From Devosia salina (GTDB taxonomy: Bacteria; Pseudomonadota; Alphaproteobacteria; Rhizobiales; Devosiaceae): DNA of 64,000 nt. The DNA is taken from assembly GCF_019504385.1 (NCBI RefSeq), contig NZ_CP080590.1, positions 2,212,001-2,276,000 of the forward strand, given 5' to 3'. The position numbers were made by a program, and so were the translations under genes. The notes below the pieces were generated by a model. It was not told the origin of the DNA and ran no database searches. It saw only the letters and a list, made by a program, of their open reading frames with translations. Below are positions 41,475-50,613 of this stretch, piece after piece (the stretch's first letter is position 1; each line of letters starts with the position of its first letter).

Positions 41475-43676
41475 CTAGCCAACCTTCTTGCCCAATGCTT
41501 GCGGAATGCACAATCCAATAAGACGTTCAGGAGTCAAAGGTCTGGACAACAAATACCCCTGCAGTTCTCCGCACCCGAGATTCTCCAGCATGACACGCTG
41601 TTCTTGTGTTTCTACACCCTCGGCAGTCACCTTCATCCGCATTGCCCTGGCGAGATCGATGATCGATTTGACGATACCGTCGATCTCATCGTCCCGCCCC
41701 AATTGAGAGACGAAGGACTTGTCTATCTTAAGCTTGTCCACCCCATAGGTGCGCAAATAGCTGATGGAAGAATAGCCGGTGCCGAAGTCGTCCAATGCCA
41801 CACGGATGCCGCTGGCGCGTAGGTGCCGCAGGGTCTGCTGCACATGCTCGGAGTTTTGAAGCAGGAGGCCCTCGGTAATCTCCAGTTCCAGCCGCCGGGG
41901 TGATAATCCCACTTCATCGAGAACATTTAATACACTTGCGGCGAAGTCCTGGTTCTGGAACTGGACCGGTGAGACGTTGACAGCCACCCAGGGGACCTCG
42001 GAGGCTCGAACATATTCGGCCGCCCGCCGCAATACCCATAGCCCAAGTTGATTGATCAGTCCACGTTCCTCGGCGAGGCTAATGAAAGCGTCGGGCGGCA
42101 TACGACCTTTGGTTGGGTGGTTCCAGCGAACAAGCGCCTCACAGCCGAGCAGTGCCCCACTCCTGGCTTCGAAGATGGGTTGATAAACCAGCTCCAGCCC
42201 CTCGCTCGCGTTTAGCGCGTGGCGCAGCTCATGCTCCAGCGCACGCCGCTGCTGCACCGCTTGATCCAGCTCACCAGCGTACACCTCATAGCGGGCCCGC
42301 CCGCTCGTCTTGGCTTCGTATAGGGCAACGTCCGCCTGCCTGACCAGATCGACAGCGTCCTGCTTGGCGTCGCTCGAGTACACGATGCCCACGCTGCCGG
42401 AGATGCTCACCTCTTGCCCGTTGAGGTCAAATGGGCGCTCCAGGGCCGAAAGGATGGCCCGGCCCAGGCGCAGAGCGTCTTCGACAGAACGGATATCGAC
42501 CTGCACGATTGAGAACTCGTCACCTCCCAGCCTGGCGACGGTGTCCACTTCGCTCACCAGTTTTTCCACGCGTCCAGCCACCTGCCGGAGGAGTTCATCC
42601 CCCGCCGGATGACCCAAGCCGTCATTGACGGCCTTGAAGCGGTCCAAATCGATTGCGTGCAGGGCAAGTGGCGACTGGAGGCGCCTGCTATTGACGATTG
42701 CGCGCTGCAGGCGCTCTTCAAACAACGCCCGGTTTGCGACACGCGTCAGCGGATCGTGAAAAGCCAGGAAGTGTGCCTCTGCTTGGCTAACCCTCAGTCG
42801 TGCAGCGGTAAGGCTCAGGCGCCGTAACAAAGCTATCACAACCAAGAACACTGAGACTGCCGACAAGGCAATGGTCGGCGCGGTATCTGAAACCAGTTGA
42901 GTGGCAGGACGAAATGGGTCCCAGCTGAAATAGCCCAGAACCTGACCACCACTGCTCAGGACCGGCAGCGAAGCTTTGGCCGGATCGGCGGCGAGGTCCG
43001 TATCGAACCGCAGCCCTGCCAGATTGTAGTTCTCGGAGATTGCTGCACTTACGGTCTGGTCGATCAGCCGAACTGAGACGTGTATGTATTCGGAGCCGGA
43101 CAATTGGCTTAGCTCGGCGCTGTCGTCCGGGACCACAGGGCGTACGCTGACGATTCCCACGGCGCCATCGCCAAGCACCATACGCTCAAGAATCCCAGAG
43201 CCTGCAATAGCATCGGTGGAGTCCGTTCCCAAAGGCGCAAGGCTGGCGATCTGCCGCCGGAGCTCATCCACCAAAGGTTGGACAACGGGCTTGTCGCGTT
43301 CATAGGCCTGCGCGGGCTGTACCAATCCTTCGTGAGCGGCCCGCACCAGGTTGTCGGCCGGGTCCAGCACATAGACGCGATTGTGGCCGAAATAGCTGCT
43401 CATCCAGTCGACAAGATTGTCGGCGATCCACTCCTGATTTCCCGAGGTCAGGTTGAGCACGGCGTCGTTCCAGACGGCGGAGCTGTCCTGTTCTATCGGT
43501 ATCCTCGCCTCTATCTCTGCCAGTCCTCTAACGAGGGCGCGTGCCTGTCGCTCCTGAGCCCCCTCGTCAATGCGGGTGACAGCCCACCACCCAACGCCGC
43601 CGACCAACGAGAGGAGGACGATCAATAAGCCGAAGACAAGAAGAATGAGACGGTTGGGAAAACTGAGGCTGGTCAA
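41475..43676 (-). CDS. CHASE4-GGDEF-EAL cyclic-di-GMP signalling protein
   Basis: The 733-residue protein has an N-terminal membrane helix (LILLVFGLLIVLLSLVGGVG), a periplasmic CHASE4-like sensor (SAVWNDAVLNLTSGNQEWIA, YFGHNRVYVLDPADNLV) and a second helix near residue 275. A GGDEF domain (ARLGGDEFSIVQ, active site intact) and an EAL domain (GCEALVRWNHP, with DDFGTGYSSISYL and KIDKSFV) follow. Both catalytic signatures are present, so it could make or degrade c-di-GMP. It has no obvious operon partner. Confidence 0.94.
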   Translation of the reverse strand: MTSLSFPNRLILLVFGLLIVLLSLVGGVGWWAVTRIDEGAQERQARALVRGLAEIEARIPIEQDSSAVWNDAVLNLTSGNQEWIADNLVDWMSSYFGHNRVYVLDPADNLVRAAHEGLVQPAQAYERDKPVVQPLVDELRRQIASLAPLGTDSTDAIAGSGILERMVLGDGAVGIVSVRPVVPDDSAELSQLSGSEYIHVSVRLIDQTVSAAISENYNLAGLRFDTDLAADPAKASLPVLSSGGQVLGYFSWDPFRPATQLVSDTAPTIALSAVSVFLVVIALLRRLSLTAARLRVSQAEAHFLAFHDPLTRVANRALFEERLQRAIVNSRRLQSPLALHAIDLDRFKAVNDGLGHPAGDELLRQVAGRVEKLVSEVDTVARLGGDEFSIVQVDIRSVEDALRLGRAILSALERPFDLNGQEVSISGSVGIVYSSDAKQDAVDLVRQADVALYEAKTSGRARYEVYAGELDQAVQQRRALEHELRHALNASEGLELVYQPIFEARSGALLGCEALVRWNHPTKGRMPPDAFISLAEERGLINQLGLWVLRRAAEYVRASEVPWVAVNVSPVQFQNQDFAASVLNVLDEVGLSPRRLELEITEGLLLQNSEHVQQTLRHLRASGIRVALDDFGTGYSSISYLRTYGVDKLKIDKSFVSQLGRDDEIDGIVKSIIDLARAMRMKVTAEGVETQEQRVMLENLGCGELQGYLLSRPLTPERLIGLCIPQALGKKVG

Positions 43677-43779
43677 GGAGAGTTACCATACAACGTGCTA
43701 GCCCACTCTGGTGTGGCCGAGGTAAAGGAAGTGCGAGTTGACTTGGTTAAGGAATCTCCGCCAACTGTGCAGGCAAGGA

Positions 43780-43945
43780 TTACCGATCACAGCCACCCGC
43801 ACCAGCTTGCGCGCCAGATCAGGTCGGCCGAGGGCATTGGCGAAGAAAAACCGCAGCGCCAATACCACGCTGTTCATGGTGGGCGCCGGAACGCCGGCCT
43901 GGCTCTGGGCCTGCTGGAACTGGCGCTCCGTTCTGCGCGTCACCG
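43780..43945 (-). pseudogene. Fragment of a tyrosine recombinase/integrase (N-terminal SAM-like domain)
   Basis: On the reverse strand the frame reads RQFQQAQSQAGVPAPTMNSV, then VLALRFFFANALGRPDLARK and LVRVAV. This matches the core-binding helix region that precedes the catalytic domain in IS91-associated integrases. No catalytic Arg/Tyr residues remain, and the sequence degenerates on both sides. It is a small relic of a mobile element. Confidence 0.55.
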
Positions 43946-44139
43946 ATCCGGATGGCCGACTTCGGACACGGCAGGCGTCATGGCGAAAACCCTAGCGGCG
44001 TCAGGGCCCCGTGAATAGCGCTCCTGCTTGCCTTGAAATCCGGCGCGCCCGCAACTGACCCCATTGTGGCCATTCCCGTTAAACCTGCGAATTCCAGGAG
44101 CGGTCATTTCAGCGTTCCTGGCGGGCCGCCGGCGCAGAG

Positions 44140-45006
44140 CTATGACAGATTGTCCGCAAGGTGATCGAACACCAATCTGATGCGGCGGCTTGTGCGCAGT
44201 TCGCGGTGCGCCACGAGCCAGGTCGGCACCGTGAAGGCGTTGAGGGTACCCAGGACGGGCACGAGATCAGGAATTGGCACCGCGATTTGCTCAGGCAGAA
44301 TGATCATGCCCAGTCCGGCGCGCGCCATCTGCAAAGCGACGACCTGGGACGACGAACTCAGGCGAAAATTCGCCCGTGTGAGATTGAGCCCCACCGGCAG
44401 CAGGTAATCCAGCATCCGGTCGGCTTCGATGTAGCTGATGATCTGGTGCCCGGCGAAATCGTCTTCCCTCGGCTCTGCCCTCGTCTCGAGGTAGGCGGGG
44501 GTGGCGTAAAAGCGCATGACCTGGTCGCGAACGCTTCTGGCGATCAGGTTGGGTTGATCGGAACGGGTATGCCGGATGGCAATATCGGCCTCGCGGCGCA
44601 TGAGGTCCCTGACGACGTTGTCGGCGACGACATCGATCTCCAGTAACGGCGCTTTCCGGACGAGGTCGTTGAGGATCGGCGGCAGGATATAAGCTGACAT
44701 CAGCTCGGACGCGGTGATCAGCACCTTGCCTTCGATCGATTGGGATTTCCCCGATGCGGCCAGCGACAGCATGTTGGCACCGCTCGCCATCGAACGCACG
44801 TGATCGAGTAATTCCACCCCGGCCTGCGTGAGCGCGACCGACCGTCCGGTCCGCTCGAACAACGTGACCCCCAAGGCATGTTCGAGAGCGGCGATCTGCC
44901 GGCTGACCGTGGGCTGTGTCTGGCCGAGCGAACGGGCGGCCGCCGAGAGAGAGCCCTCGTCGGCAACCGCAAGTAATGTCTTTGCAAGGTTCCAGTCGAA
45001 CGACAT
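44140..45006 (-). CDS. LysR-family transcriptional regulator
   Basis: The 288-residue protein has the LysR helix-turn-helix (FDWNLAKTLLAVADEGSLSA, ARSLGQTQPTVSRQIAALEH) and a type 2 periplasmic-binding-like effector domain ending RRIRLVFDHLADNLS. ATG 45006 is the natural LysR start; the open frame runs on upstream without family sequence. It is divergent from the NmrA-like gene at 45129, with a T-N11-A box in the spacer, so that gene is its probable target. Confidence 0.92.
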   Translation of the reverse strand: MSFDWNLAKTLLAVADEGSLSAAARSLGQTQPTVSRQIAALEHALGVTLFERTGRSVALTQAGVELLDHVRSMASGANMLSLAASGKSQSIEGKVLITASELMSAYILPPILNDLVRKAPLLEIDVVADNVVRDLMRREADIAIRHTRSDQPNLIARSVRDQVMRFYATPAYLETRAEPREDDFAGHQIISYIEADRMLDYLLPVGLNLTRANFRLSSSSQVVALQMARAGLGMIILPEQIAVPIPDLVPVLGTLNAFTVPTWLVAHRELRTSRRIRLVFDHLADNLS

Positions 45007-45015
45007 GACGCAATA

Positions 45016-45032
45016 TATGCTGTTTCTGCATA
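45016..45032. promoter_or_regulatory. Candidate LysR box (T-N11-A)
   Basis: TATGC-TGTTTCT-GCATA is a perfect 5-bp inverted repeat with a 7-bp spacer. It contains the T-N11-A core TGC-N7-GCA and lies 10 bp upstream of the LysR ATG in the divergent spacer. Confidence 0.6.
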
Positions 45033-45128
45033 CTGAGGCTACGAGTTTCGCTAATTTACCAGTGAAAAACGTATCGATACGTATCTGCACAGGAGCGTTG
45101 CACAGGCAGGCAGACAGGACCCGACGAT

Positions 45129-45749
45129 ATGAAACTTGTAGTTTTAGGTGCCAACGGCCGCACCGGGCGCCATGTGGTGTGCGAGGCGCTCCAAAGGGGT
45201 GCCACCGTAACCGCGGTCGTCCGCTCCGATGCAAAACGCCCGGCGATCCGCCACGGCCGATTGAGCGTTGCCATCGGCGACCCTTGCGATCCGGGATTTC
45301 TTGCCGGAGTGTTCCAAGGTCAGAATGCCGTGATCTCCACGCTTGGCGGACGCCGCCCGACAAAAAGGGCAACCTCGATTTATTACCGGTCGGCGGATGC
45401 CATCGTGGAAGCGGCATTGGAAACGGGCATCAGGAAAATCCTGGTCACCTCCAGCGCGCTTCTCTTCCCGTCCGGGCGGCTGCTCGACAGGCTCTTGATG
45501 GTCATCGTGGGCAATGTCGTGCAGAGCGCCACGCGCATGGAACACAAGTTGCGGGCGGCAAATCTCGATGTCATCGTCGCGCGGTGCGGCTTTCTCACCA
45601 ATGGCGAGGAAAGGCGATATCGTGCGGAACCCGGTTCACTGCCCGCCGATGGCTCGTCCGTGGCGCGCCTGAGCCTCGCCGTGTTTCTCGCCGACATGGC
45701 CCAGAACTCCTGGTCGGGCTATCAGGTGTATGGCGTATCGGGATCGTGA
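45129..45749 (+). CDS. NAD(P)-binding NmrA/atypical-SDR protein
   Basis: The 206-residue protein starts with the Rossmann motif VVLGANGRTGRHVV and continues with AVVRSDAKRP and KILVTSSALLFPSGR, as in NmrA-like NAD(P)H-binding reductases and quinone sensors. No classical YxxxK motif is present. The divergent LysR gene probably regulates it. The substrate is unknown. Confidence 0.85.
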   Translation: MKLVVLGANGRTGRHVVCEALQRGATVTAVVRSDAKRPAIRHGRLSVAIGDPCDPGFLAGVFQGQNAVISTLGGRRPTKRATSIYYRSADAIVEAALETGIRKILVTSSALLFPSGRLLDRLLMVIVGNVVQSATRMEHKLRAANLDVIVARCGFLTNGEERRYRAEPGSLPADGSSVARLSLAVFLADMAQNSWSGYQVYGVSGS

Positions 45750-45984
45750 GCGCAGCCCAAGGTGAGGCGCACCTCCGGCCGTCAATGGAACGGCCGATTT
45801 CGCTGACTGCGATCCAAAAGCCGCCCGTCCGCAAACCGCCCCATTGCGGGCTTCTATCATGCGCGACATTCCGGCGCGCAACATGCTGTCTCTGAGCCGT
45901 CCCGTACTGAACCTGGCGGGCTATTGCTGTCCGCCTGACTCACATGTTGATATCAGGCGACGGAAACGGACTGGTGAGGGGCAA

Positions 45985-46386
45985 ATGCTGAAGTGGATAA
46001 TTGCGGCGGTGATGGCGGCTACCATGGTCGCAATGCCGAGCGTCAGCAATGCCCAGGTGACGATTGATGAGTATGTCAAACAGGCTTGCGTAGTGAACCA
46101 GCAAGCCTGCGACGACGGCAGGGAATTGGCCCGCAAAATCATGCCGTGCCTGCAACTGCCTACGGGTGAGCCCAGCCACTATAAAATGCTCGCGCGTGTC
46201 ATGCTCGAAGACGGAACAGCCACGTTTGCCAGCATCGGCTTTGACAGCGCACAACCCAGTTCTTGGGAACAACAAGCCGCCGCTGCCGCCCAGGATGCTA
46301 TTGCGAGTTGTGAGCCCTACGCCGAGCTTTCCGGACCTTTAGTCTTTCTAATCACACCGTCGCTACTGCGATCAGAATGGCGCTGA
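45985..46386 (+). CDS. Small exported protein (TonB/TolA C-terminal-like)
   Basis: The 133-residue protein has a Sec signal (MLKWIIAAVMAATMVAMPSV ending SNAQ). The mature part contains four cysteines and the segment ARVMLEDGTATFASIGFDSA, followed by a helix ending DAIASCEPYAELSGPL, which resembles TolA/TonB C-terminal domains. ATG 45985 has a GAGG box. The function is unknown. Confidence 0.7.
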   Translation: MLKWIIAAVMAATMVAMPSVSNAQVTIDEYVKQACVVNQQACDDGRELARKIMPCLQLPTGEPSHYKMLARVMLEDGTATFASIGFDSAQPSSWEQQAAAAAQDAIASCEPYAELSGPLVFLITPSLLRSEWR

Positions 46387-46541
46387 AAATCCGGAACGTG
46401 CGGCGCGTTGTTTTGGCGGTTCTTCTTGTGGCTGCGGTTCTCGTGACGGTCAACGCCCTCCTAGGCGAAACTTGCTTTGAGAAGCTGGAACGGCTGCAAT
46501 TAGCCGGGGACGACAACGCGGCAGGAGGCTTGAACTGCTAG
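46377..46541 (+). CDS. Possible 54-residue single-span membrane protein
   Basis: ATG 46377 lies inside the end of the preceding gene (10-bp overlap) and opens 54 codons. A basic N-terminus (MALKIRNVRR) is followed by a hydrophobic stretch (VVLAVLLVAAVLVTVNALLG) and a short tail with two cysteines. The charge pattern is that of a signal anchor or secreted peptide. It is too short for family assignment. Confidence 0.45.
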   Translation: MALKIRNVRRVVLAVLLVAAVLVTVNALLGETCFEKLERLQLAGDDNAAGGLNC

Positions 46542-46619
46542 TTTTGCATGGGGGCCATCCGGAACACGGCAAGAATTCAATGTCGATCCATCACGTGAGC
46601 GGCAGCGACCGACTCCAAT

Positions 46620-46802
46620 TCAGTTAAAGCCGATCAAATCTCGACGGGCCACGAGGGGACGCGAATAGTTGCTCGTGTAGAGGGGCTGGCCAAAGTGAAT
46701 GGTGTTTCCCTCCAGCGGGGAGCCATCGGAGCCCAGCACTCCATCACCGTTGAGCGCTCCAATGGCCACCGGGTTACTGACGCCGTGTTGATCCAGCAAC
46801 GG
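46620..46802 (-). pseudogene. C-terminal 60-residue tail of an unrecognised gene
   Basis: The reverse frame reads LLDQHGVSNPVAIGALNGDG, VLGSDGSPLEGNTIHFGQPL and YTSNYSRPLVARRDLIGFN, then TGA at 46620. Codon use and composition are clearly protein-like, but there is no start: at 46802 the sequence switches to a fucosidase tail on the other strand. I do not recognise the family. Confidence 0.55.
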
Positions 46803-47191
46803 CTGAGCGGATCCGGTTCGGCGAGGCGATCTATGCCACGTGCCCGTGGAAACTCTTCGGGGAAGGGCCGACGCGGACGCGCGCGGGCCTGTTTTCCGAG
46901 GGCGGTCCGGAGTCGCCCTTTGGGGCGCAGGACATCCGCTATGTCACGCGCGAGGGAAGGCTACACGCGCTGGGCCTCGGATGGCCCGAGGACAACATCG
47001 TCCGGCTGACCAGGCTGGGCAGAAGCTACCCGACCCTCTCAGGGGAAATCCAGCGCGTCACCCTGCCCGGCGACCAGACGCCGGTACCCTTCCGCCGCAC
47101 CGACACCGCGCTGGAAGTGACGCTGCCGGAGGCGGGTCGACACCCGATCGGCGTTGCCCTCATCCTTCACGGGCAGGGCATCACCCAGTGA
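46802..47191 (+). pseudogene. C-terminal fragment of an alpha-L-fucosidase (GH29)
   Basis: The forward frame reads RIRFGEAIYATCPWKLFGEG, DIRYVTREGRLHALGLGWPE and DTALEVTLPEAGRHPIGVAL, and stops at 47189-47191. This is the end of the GH29 catalytic barrel and the following beta-sandwich domain. The family's (N)GEAIYGTRPW motif appears as FGEAIYATCPW. The catalytic nucleophile and most of the barrel are absent, so it is non-functional. Confidence 0.8.
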
Positions 47192-47212
47192 GCCGGGGCT
47201 GGCGGGTTCCCC

Positions 47213-48208
47213 TCAGGATCCGGTTGGCGCCTTGAGCACGACGCCGCTCGAGAGCCCATCAATGCCGGTCCGCCGGCGCCAGAAGCCCCAGAGCCCATCG
47301 GGCAGGTAGAGGGCGAAGGCGACCGCGACGAGGCCCAGCCCGGCGAGGTACCAGACGCCGAGATTGCCGAAAACTTCCTGCAGCAGGAAGAAGATCACCG
47401 CGCCGATGATCGGGCCTTCGAACGTCCTGAGACCGCCCACCAGGACCATGAAGAGCATGAAGACCGTCCATTGCACGCCGAAATTGGTGCGCGGCAGGAA
47501 GGTGATGGCGCTGGCCAGCCAGACGGTCCCGGCCAGGGCGCAGCCGAAGGCGGCGAGGACGAAGATGATCTGCTTGATCCGCATCACGTCGATGCCGATC
47601 GAGGCGGCCGCATCCTCATCGTCGCGGATCGCCTGGGCGGCCGCACCGATCCTGCTGCGAAGCAGCCAGAAAGTCGCGCCCAACATCAGCGCCAGGGCGC
47701 CGAGTCCCAGCCAATAATTGAGATTGCGCCGCATCTGGGGATCGAAGGCGTTGAGGGCGAGAAGCGAGGTGCCGGTCTCGCCCTGCACCAGTGGGTCGAA
47801 CATGACCACGATGCGCAGCACTTCGGCGATCACCCACATGGCAATGGCGAATTCGCCACCCTTGAGACGCAGGGCAAAGGTGGAGATGGGAATGGCGACG
47901 AGGCCGGCACCCGCGGCACCCACGACCAGCGCCAGGTATGGCGGCATGCCGGCATCGACGAGGCGCAAGGCGAGGTAGCCGCCGACACCGAAAAAGGCCT
48001 GCTGCCCCACCGAGACCAGTCCGGCATAGCCGGCCAGCAGGTTCCACATGACGGCCACGAGAATGTAGATGAACAGCGTCGTCAGTTTGTCGATGACGAG
48101 GCCGCTGGCCAGGACCGGCAAAAGGGCGAGAACAAGCAGAACGAGGGCAGCGGCGCCGACGGCGAGGCGGCCCGATTGCGTCCAGCGCTCGATGATAAAC
48201 GTGTTCAT
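47213..48208 (-). CDS. Branched-chain-type ABC transporter permease (LivM-like)
   Basis: The 331-residue permease has eight or more hydrophobic helices and the LivM pattern LAGYAGLVSVGQQAFFGVGG near residue 58, plus RDDEDAAASIGIDVMRIKQI near 195. ATG 48208 overlaps the LivH stop by 4 bp. It is the last gene of the sigma-54-driven operon. Liv-type systems also carry aromatic acids and amides, which fits this context. Confidence 0.93.
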   Translation of the reverse strand: MNTFIIERWTQSGRLAVGAAALVLLVLALLPVLASGLVIDKLTTLFIYILVAVMWNLLAGYAGLVSVGQQAFFGVGGYLALRLVDAGMPPYLALVVGAAGAGLVAIPISTFALRLKGGEFAIAMWVIAEVLRIVVMFDPLVQGETGTSLLALNAFDPQMRRNLNYWLGLGALALMLGATFWLLRSRIGAAAQAIRDDEDAAASIGIDVMRIKQIIFVLAAFGCALAGTVWLASAITFLPRTNFGVQWTVFMLFMVLVGGLRTFEGPIIGAVIFFLLQEVFGNLGVWYLAGLGLVAVAFALYLPDGLWGFWRRRTGIDGLSSGVVLKAPTGS

Positions 48209-49149
48209 GACCGGGCCTCGCTGGCGACTGGCTTCAGGGAAGTGGAACTTGGCGGCGACGGCAGGCGGAACACGGCCCGCCAGCCGCCGAGATTGCGACT
48301 ATGCGCCAGGTAGAGGCGCGTACCGAGCACGGCCAGGAACACCAGATGTCCGGCGAGCTGGAAGCCTTGGGCGGATACGGTGGCACCGAAGCTCTGGGCG
48401 ACACCCAGGACAATGCCGCCGACCAGCGTGCCCCAGAGTGAACCGATTCCGCCGATGACGACGGCCTCGAAGGCGAAAATGAGCTGGGTGGGGCCGGCAT
48501 AGGGATTTATCAGCGCGCGCATGGCGAGGAAGGCACCGGCGAGGCCGGCCAGGGCCACGGCGATGGCGGCAGCGGCGCGATGCACGGCCCGTGCATCGAT
48601 GCCCGAGAGCTCGGCCGCCTCCGGATCGCTGGCTGTGGCGCGGATGGCGCGGCCGAGCCGGGTGAAGCTCAGGACCAGTTGCAGCGTGCCCAATACGGTG
48701 ACAGCGACGATGAAGGTGATCACCGGCAACTGCCCGACGCTGAGGCCGAATGGCAACTGCCAGCTGGCCCAGGAGAGGTTGCCGATATGATTGCCAAGCG
48801 ACTTGGTGTCGGAACCAAAAAGCCCGAACATGCCGTTTTGCAGGACCGCGCCGAGGCCGAACGTGGTCAGCAACGGCAGGAGAAAGCCGCCCTTGATGGT
48901 GCGGGCGAAGAGCGTGGCCTGCAAGACCCAGCCAAGCAGCGCCATGACCGGCACCGCTGCCACCACCGCAAGCCAGGGCGAGAGCCCGAGGACTTCAACG
49001 GCAAAGAGAACGAGGTAGGCGCCGAAGATGGCGAGGTCGCCATGGGCGAGATTGATGAAGCGGACCACGCCAAACATCAATGACAGGCCTGCGGCCAGAA
49101 TGGCGTAGTAGCCGCCGAGCAGAAAGCCCTGGATCAAAGCGTCAAGCAT
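48205..49149 (-). CDS. Branched-chain-type ABC transporter permease (LivH-like)
   Basis: The 314-residue permease has the LivH pattern GGYYAILAAGLSLMFGVVRF, NLAHGDLAIFGAYL and IRATASDPEAAELSGID. Its start overlaps the LivF end by 8 bp. It dimerises with the LivM-like partner in the inner membrane. Confidence 0.93.
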   Translation of the reverse strand: MLDALIQGFLLGGYYAILAAGLSLMFGVVRFINLAHGDLAIFGAYLVLFAVEVLGLSPWLAVVAAVPVMALLGWVLQATLFARTIKGGFLLPLLTTFGLGAVLQNGMFGLFGSDTKSLGNHIGNLSWASWQLPFGLSVGQLPVITFIVAVTVLGTLQLVLSFTRLGRAIRATASDPEAAELSGIDARAVHRAAAAIAVALAGLAGAFLAMRALINPYAGPTQLIFAFEAVVIGGIGSLWGTLVGGIVLGVAQSFGATVSAQGFQLAGHLVFLAVLGTRLYLAHSRNLGGWRAVFRLPSPPSSTSLKPVASEARS

Positions 49150-49867
49150 GGGTGAGCACCCCCGTCGTCAGGCCGAAATAGGCCTCGGTAATGGCTGGCT
49201 TGCCGAGCACCTGCGGTTCGCCCTCGAGCACAATGCGGCCTTCGAGCATGCAGATGACCCGATCGGAAAAACCCATGGCCCGGTCGAGATCCTGTTCGAC
49301 CACGATCATCGCCGTGTCGCCGCGGGCCTTGAGGCCGGCGAGTTGTTCGTAAAGCCCCTCAATGGCCACGGGCGACAAGCCCAGCGACACCTCGTCGAGC
49401 AGCAGCACCTTGGGATTGCTCATCAGTGCCCGGCCGATGGCCACGGCCTGCCTTTGCCCTCCGGAGAGCCCACCGGTCAGCACGGGCAGCAGCGGTTTGA
49501 GCGACGGCAGGGCATCGAGAACCGTTTCGAGGGTCCAGTTCCCTGCCCGGCCGTTTTCTCCAGCCACGAGGAGGTTCTCCCGGACGGTCATGTCGGTGAA
49601 GAGCCGCCGGCCCTCGGGGACCATGGCAATGCCGGCAGCGACGCGGCGGGATGGGGTGAGGCCGGTGACGCACTTGCCATCCAGCGCGATCGTGCCGGAG
49701 CTTGCCGTATGCACGCCGGCCAGCGTGCGGAAAAGGGTCGTTTTGCCCGCGCCATTGGCACCGATGACGCCCAGCACTTCGCCGGGACCGACCCGGAAGC
49801 TCACCTCGCGGACGGCGGCGAGGAGACCGTGACCGGCCACGAGACTGTCGACAGCCAGCATGGTCAT
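49142..49867 (-). CDS. Branched-chain-type ABC transporter ATPase (LivF-like)
   Basis: The 241-residue ATPase has Walker A GANGAGKTT near residue 37, the signature LSGGQRQAVAIGRAL and Walker B VLLLDEVSLGLSP. LivF-type proteins often carry DE-V/A/P here. ATG 49867 overlaps the LivG stop as ATGA; a long open frame upstream is antisense noise. Confidence 0.93.
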   Translation of the reverse strand: MTMLAVDSLVAGHGLLAAVREVSFRVGPGEVLGVIGANGAGKTTLFRTLAGVHTASSGTIALDGKCVTGLTPSRRVAAGIAMVPEGRRLFTDMTVRENLLVAGENGRAGNWTLETVLDALPSLKPLLPVLTGGLSGGQRQAVAIGRALMSNPKVLLLDEVSLGLSPVAIEGLYEQLAGLKARGDTAMIVVEQDLDRAMGFSDRVICMLEGRIVLEGEPQVLGKPAITEAYFGLTTGVLTHA

Positions 49868-50610
49868 TCCACGCCTCCTCCCAGGTAGGCCCGCCGCACT
49901 TCCGCATCGGCCATGACCGCCTCGGGTCGCCCCTCGGCAATGATCTCGCCGGCGCTCATGCAGACCAGGCGATCGATGACCTTCAGAAGCGCATGCAGGA
50001 TATGCTCGATCCAGACGACTGTGAGGCCGTCGGCCTTGAGTTGGCTGATCAGCGCGATCAGCACTAGCAGTTCCGCTTCGGTCAGCCCGCCGCCGATCTC
50101 GTCGAGCAGCAGGACGCGCGGACGTGTTGCCAGCGCCCGAGCGAGTTCGAGACGCTTGCGGTCGAGCAGGCCCAGAGCCACAGCGGGCCGATTGGCATGC
50201 TGCAGCAAGGCCGAACGCTCCAGCGCCTCGGCCGCGCAGGCTTCCGCCTCGCTGCCGGAGAGCCCGGCCCCATATTGGGCGGCCACCAGCGCGTTTTCGA
50301 AGACGGTGAGGCCGAGAAATGGCCTGGGCACCTGGTGGGTGCGGGCTATGCCCGACCGGCACCGCGCCGCAGCGCTGGTGCCGGTCAGGTCGGCGCCGGC
50401 AAACCACACGGTTCCGGCGGAGGGAGGATGAGCTCCCGCCAGGACACCGAATAAGGTGGTCTTGCCGGCACCATTCGGACCGACAATGCCGACGGCCTCG
50501 CCCGGTGACGCGGTGAAATCGACCGACTTCAGCACCCGGAAGGCGCCAAAGCTCTTGTCGATGCCGGAACACGCCAGCATGGGCCGTTCGATTGCCGAAT
50601 CGGTTTGCAT
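49864..50610 (-). CDS. Branched-chain-type ABC transporter ATPase (LivG-like)
   Basis: The 248-residue ATPase has Walker A GPNGAGKTT near residue 44 and Walker B VLLLDEIGGGLTE. The usual LSxGQ signature is replaced by LGLLDRKRLELARAL, in which only the RxLELARAL part is conserved; a weak signature is seen in some LivG relatives. It starts 3 bp after the binding-protein stop. Confidence 0.9.
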   Translation of the reverse strand: MQTDSAIERPMLACSGIDKSFGAFRVLKSVDFTASPGEAVGIVGPNGAGKTTLFGVLAGAHPPSAGTVWFAGADLTGTSAAARCRSGIARTHQVPRPFLGLTVFENALVAAQYGAGLSGSEAEACAAEALERSALLQHANRPAVALGLLDRKRLELARALATRPRVLLLDEIGGGLTEAELLVLIALISQLKADGLTVVWIEHILHALLKVIDRLVCMSAGEIIAEGRPEAVMADAEVRRAYLGGGVE

Positions 50611-50613
50611 GGC

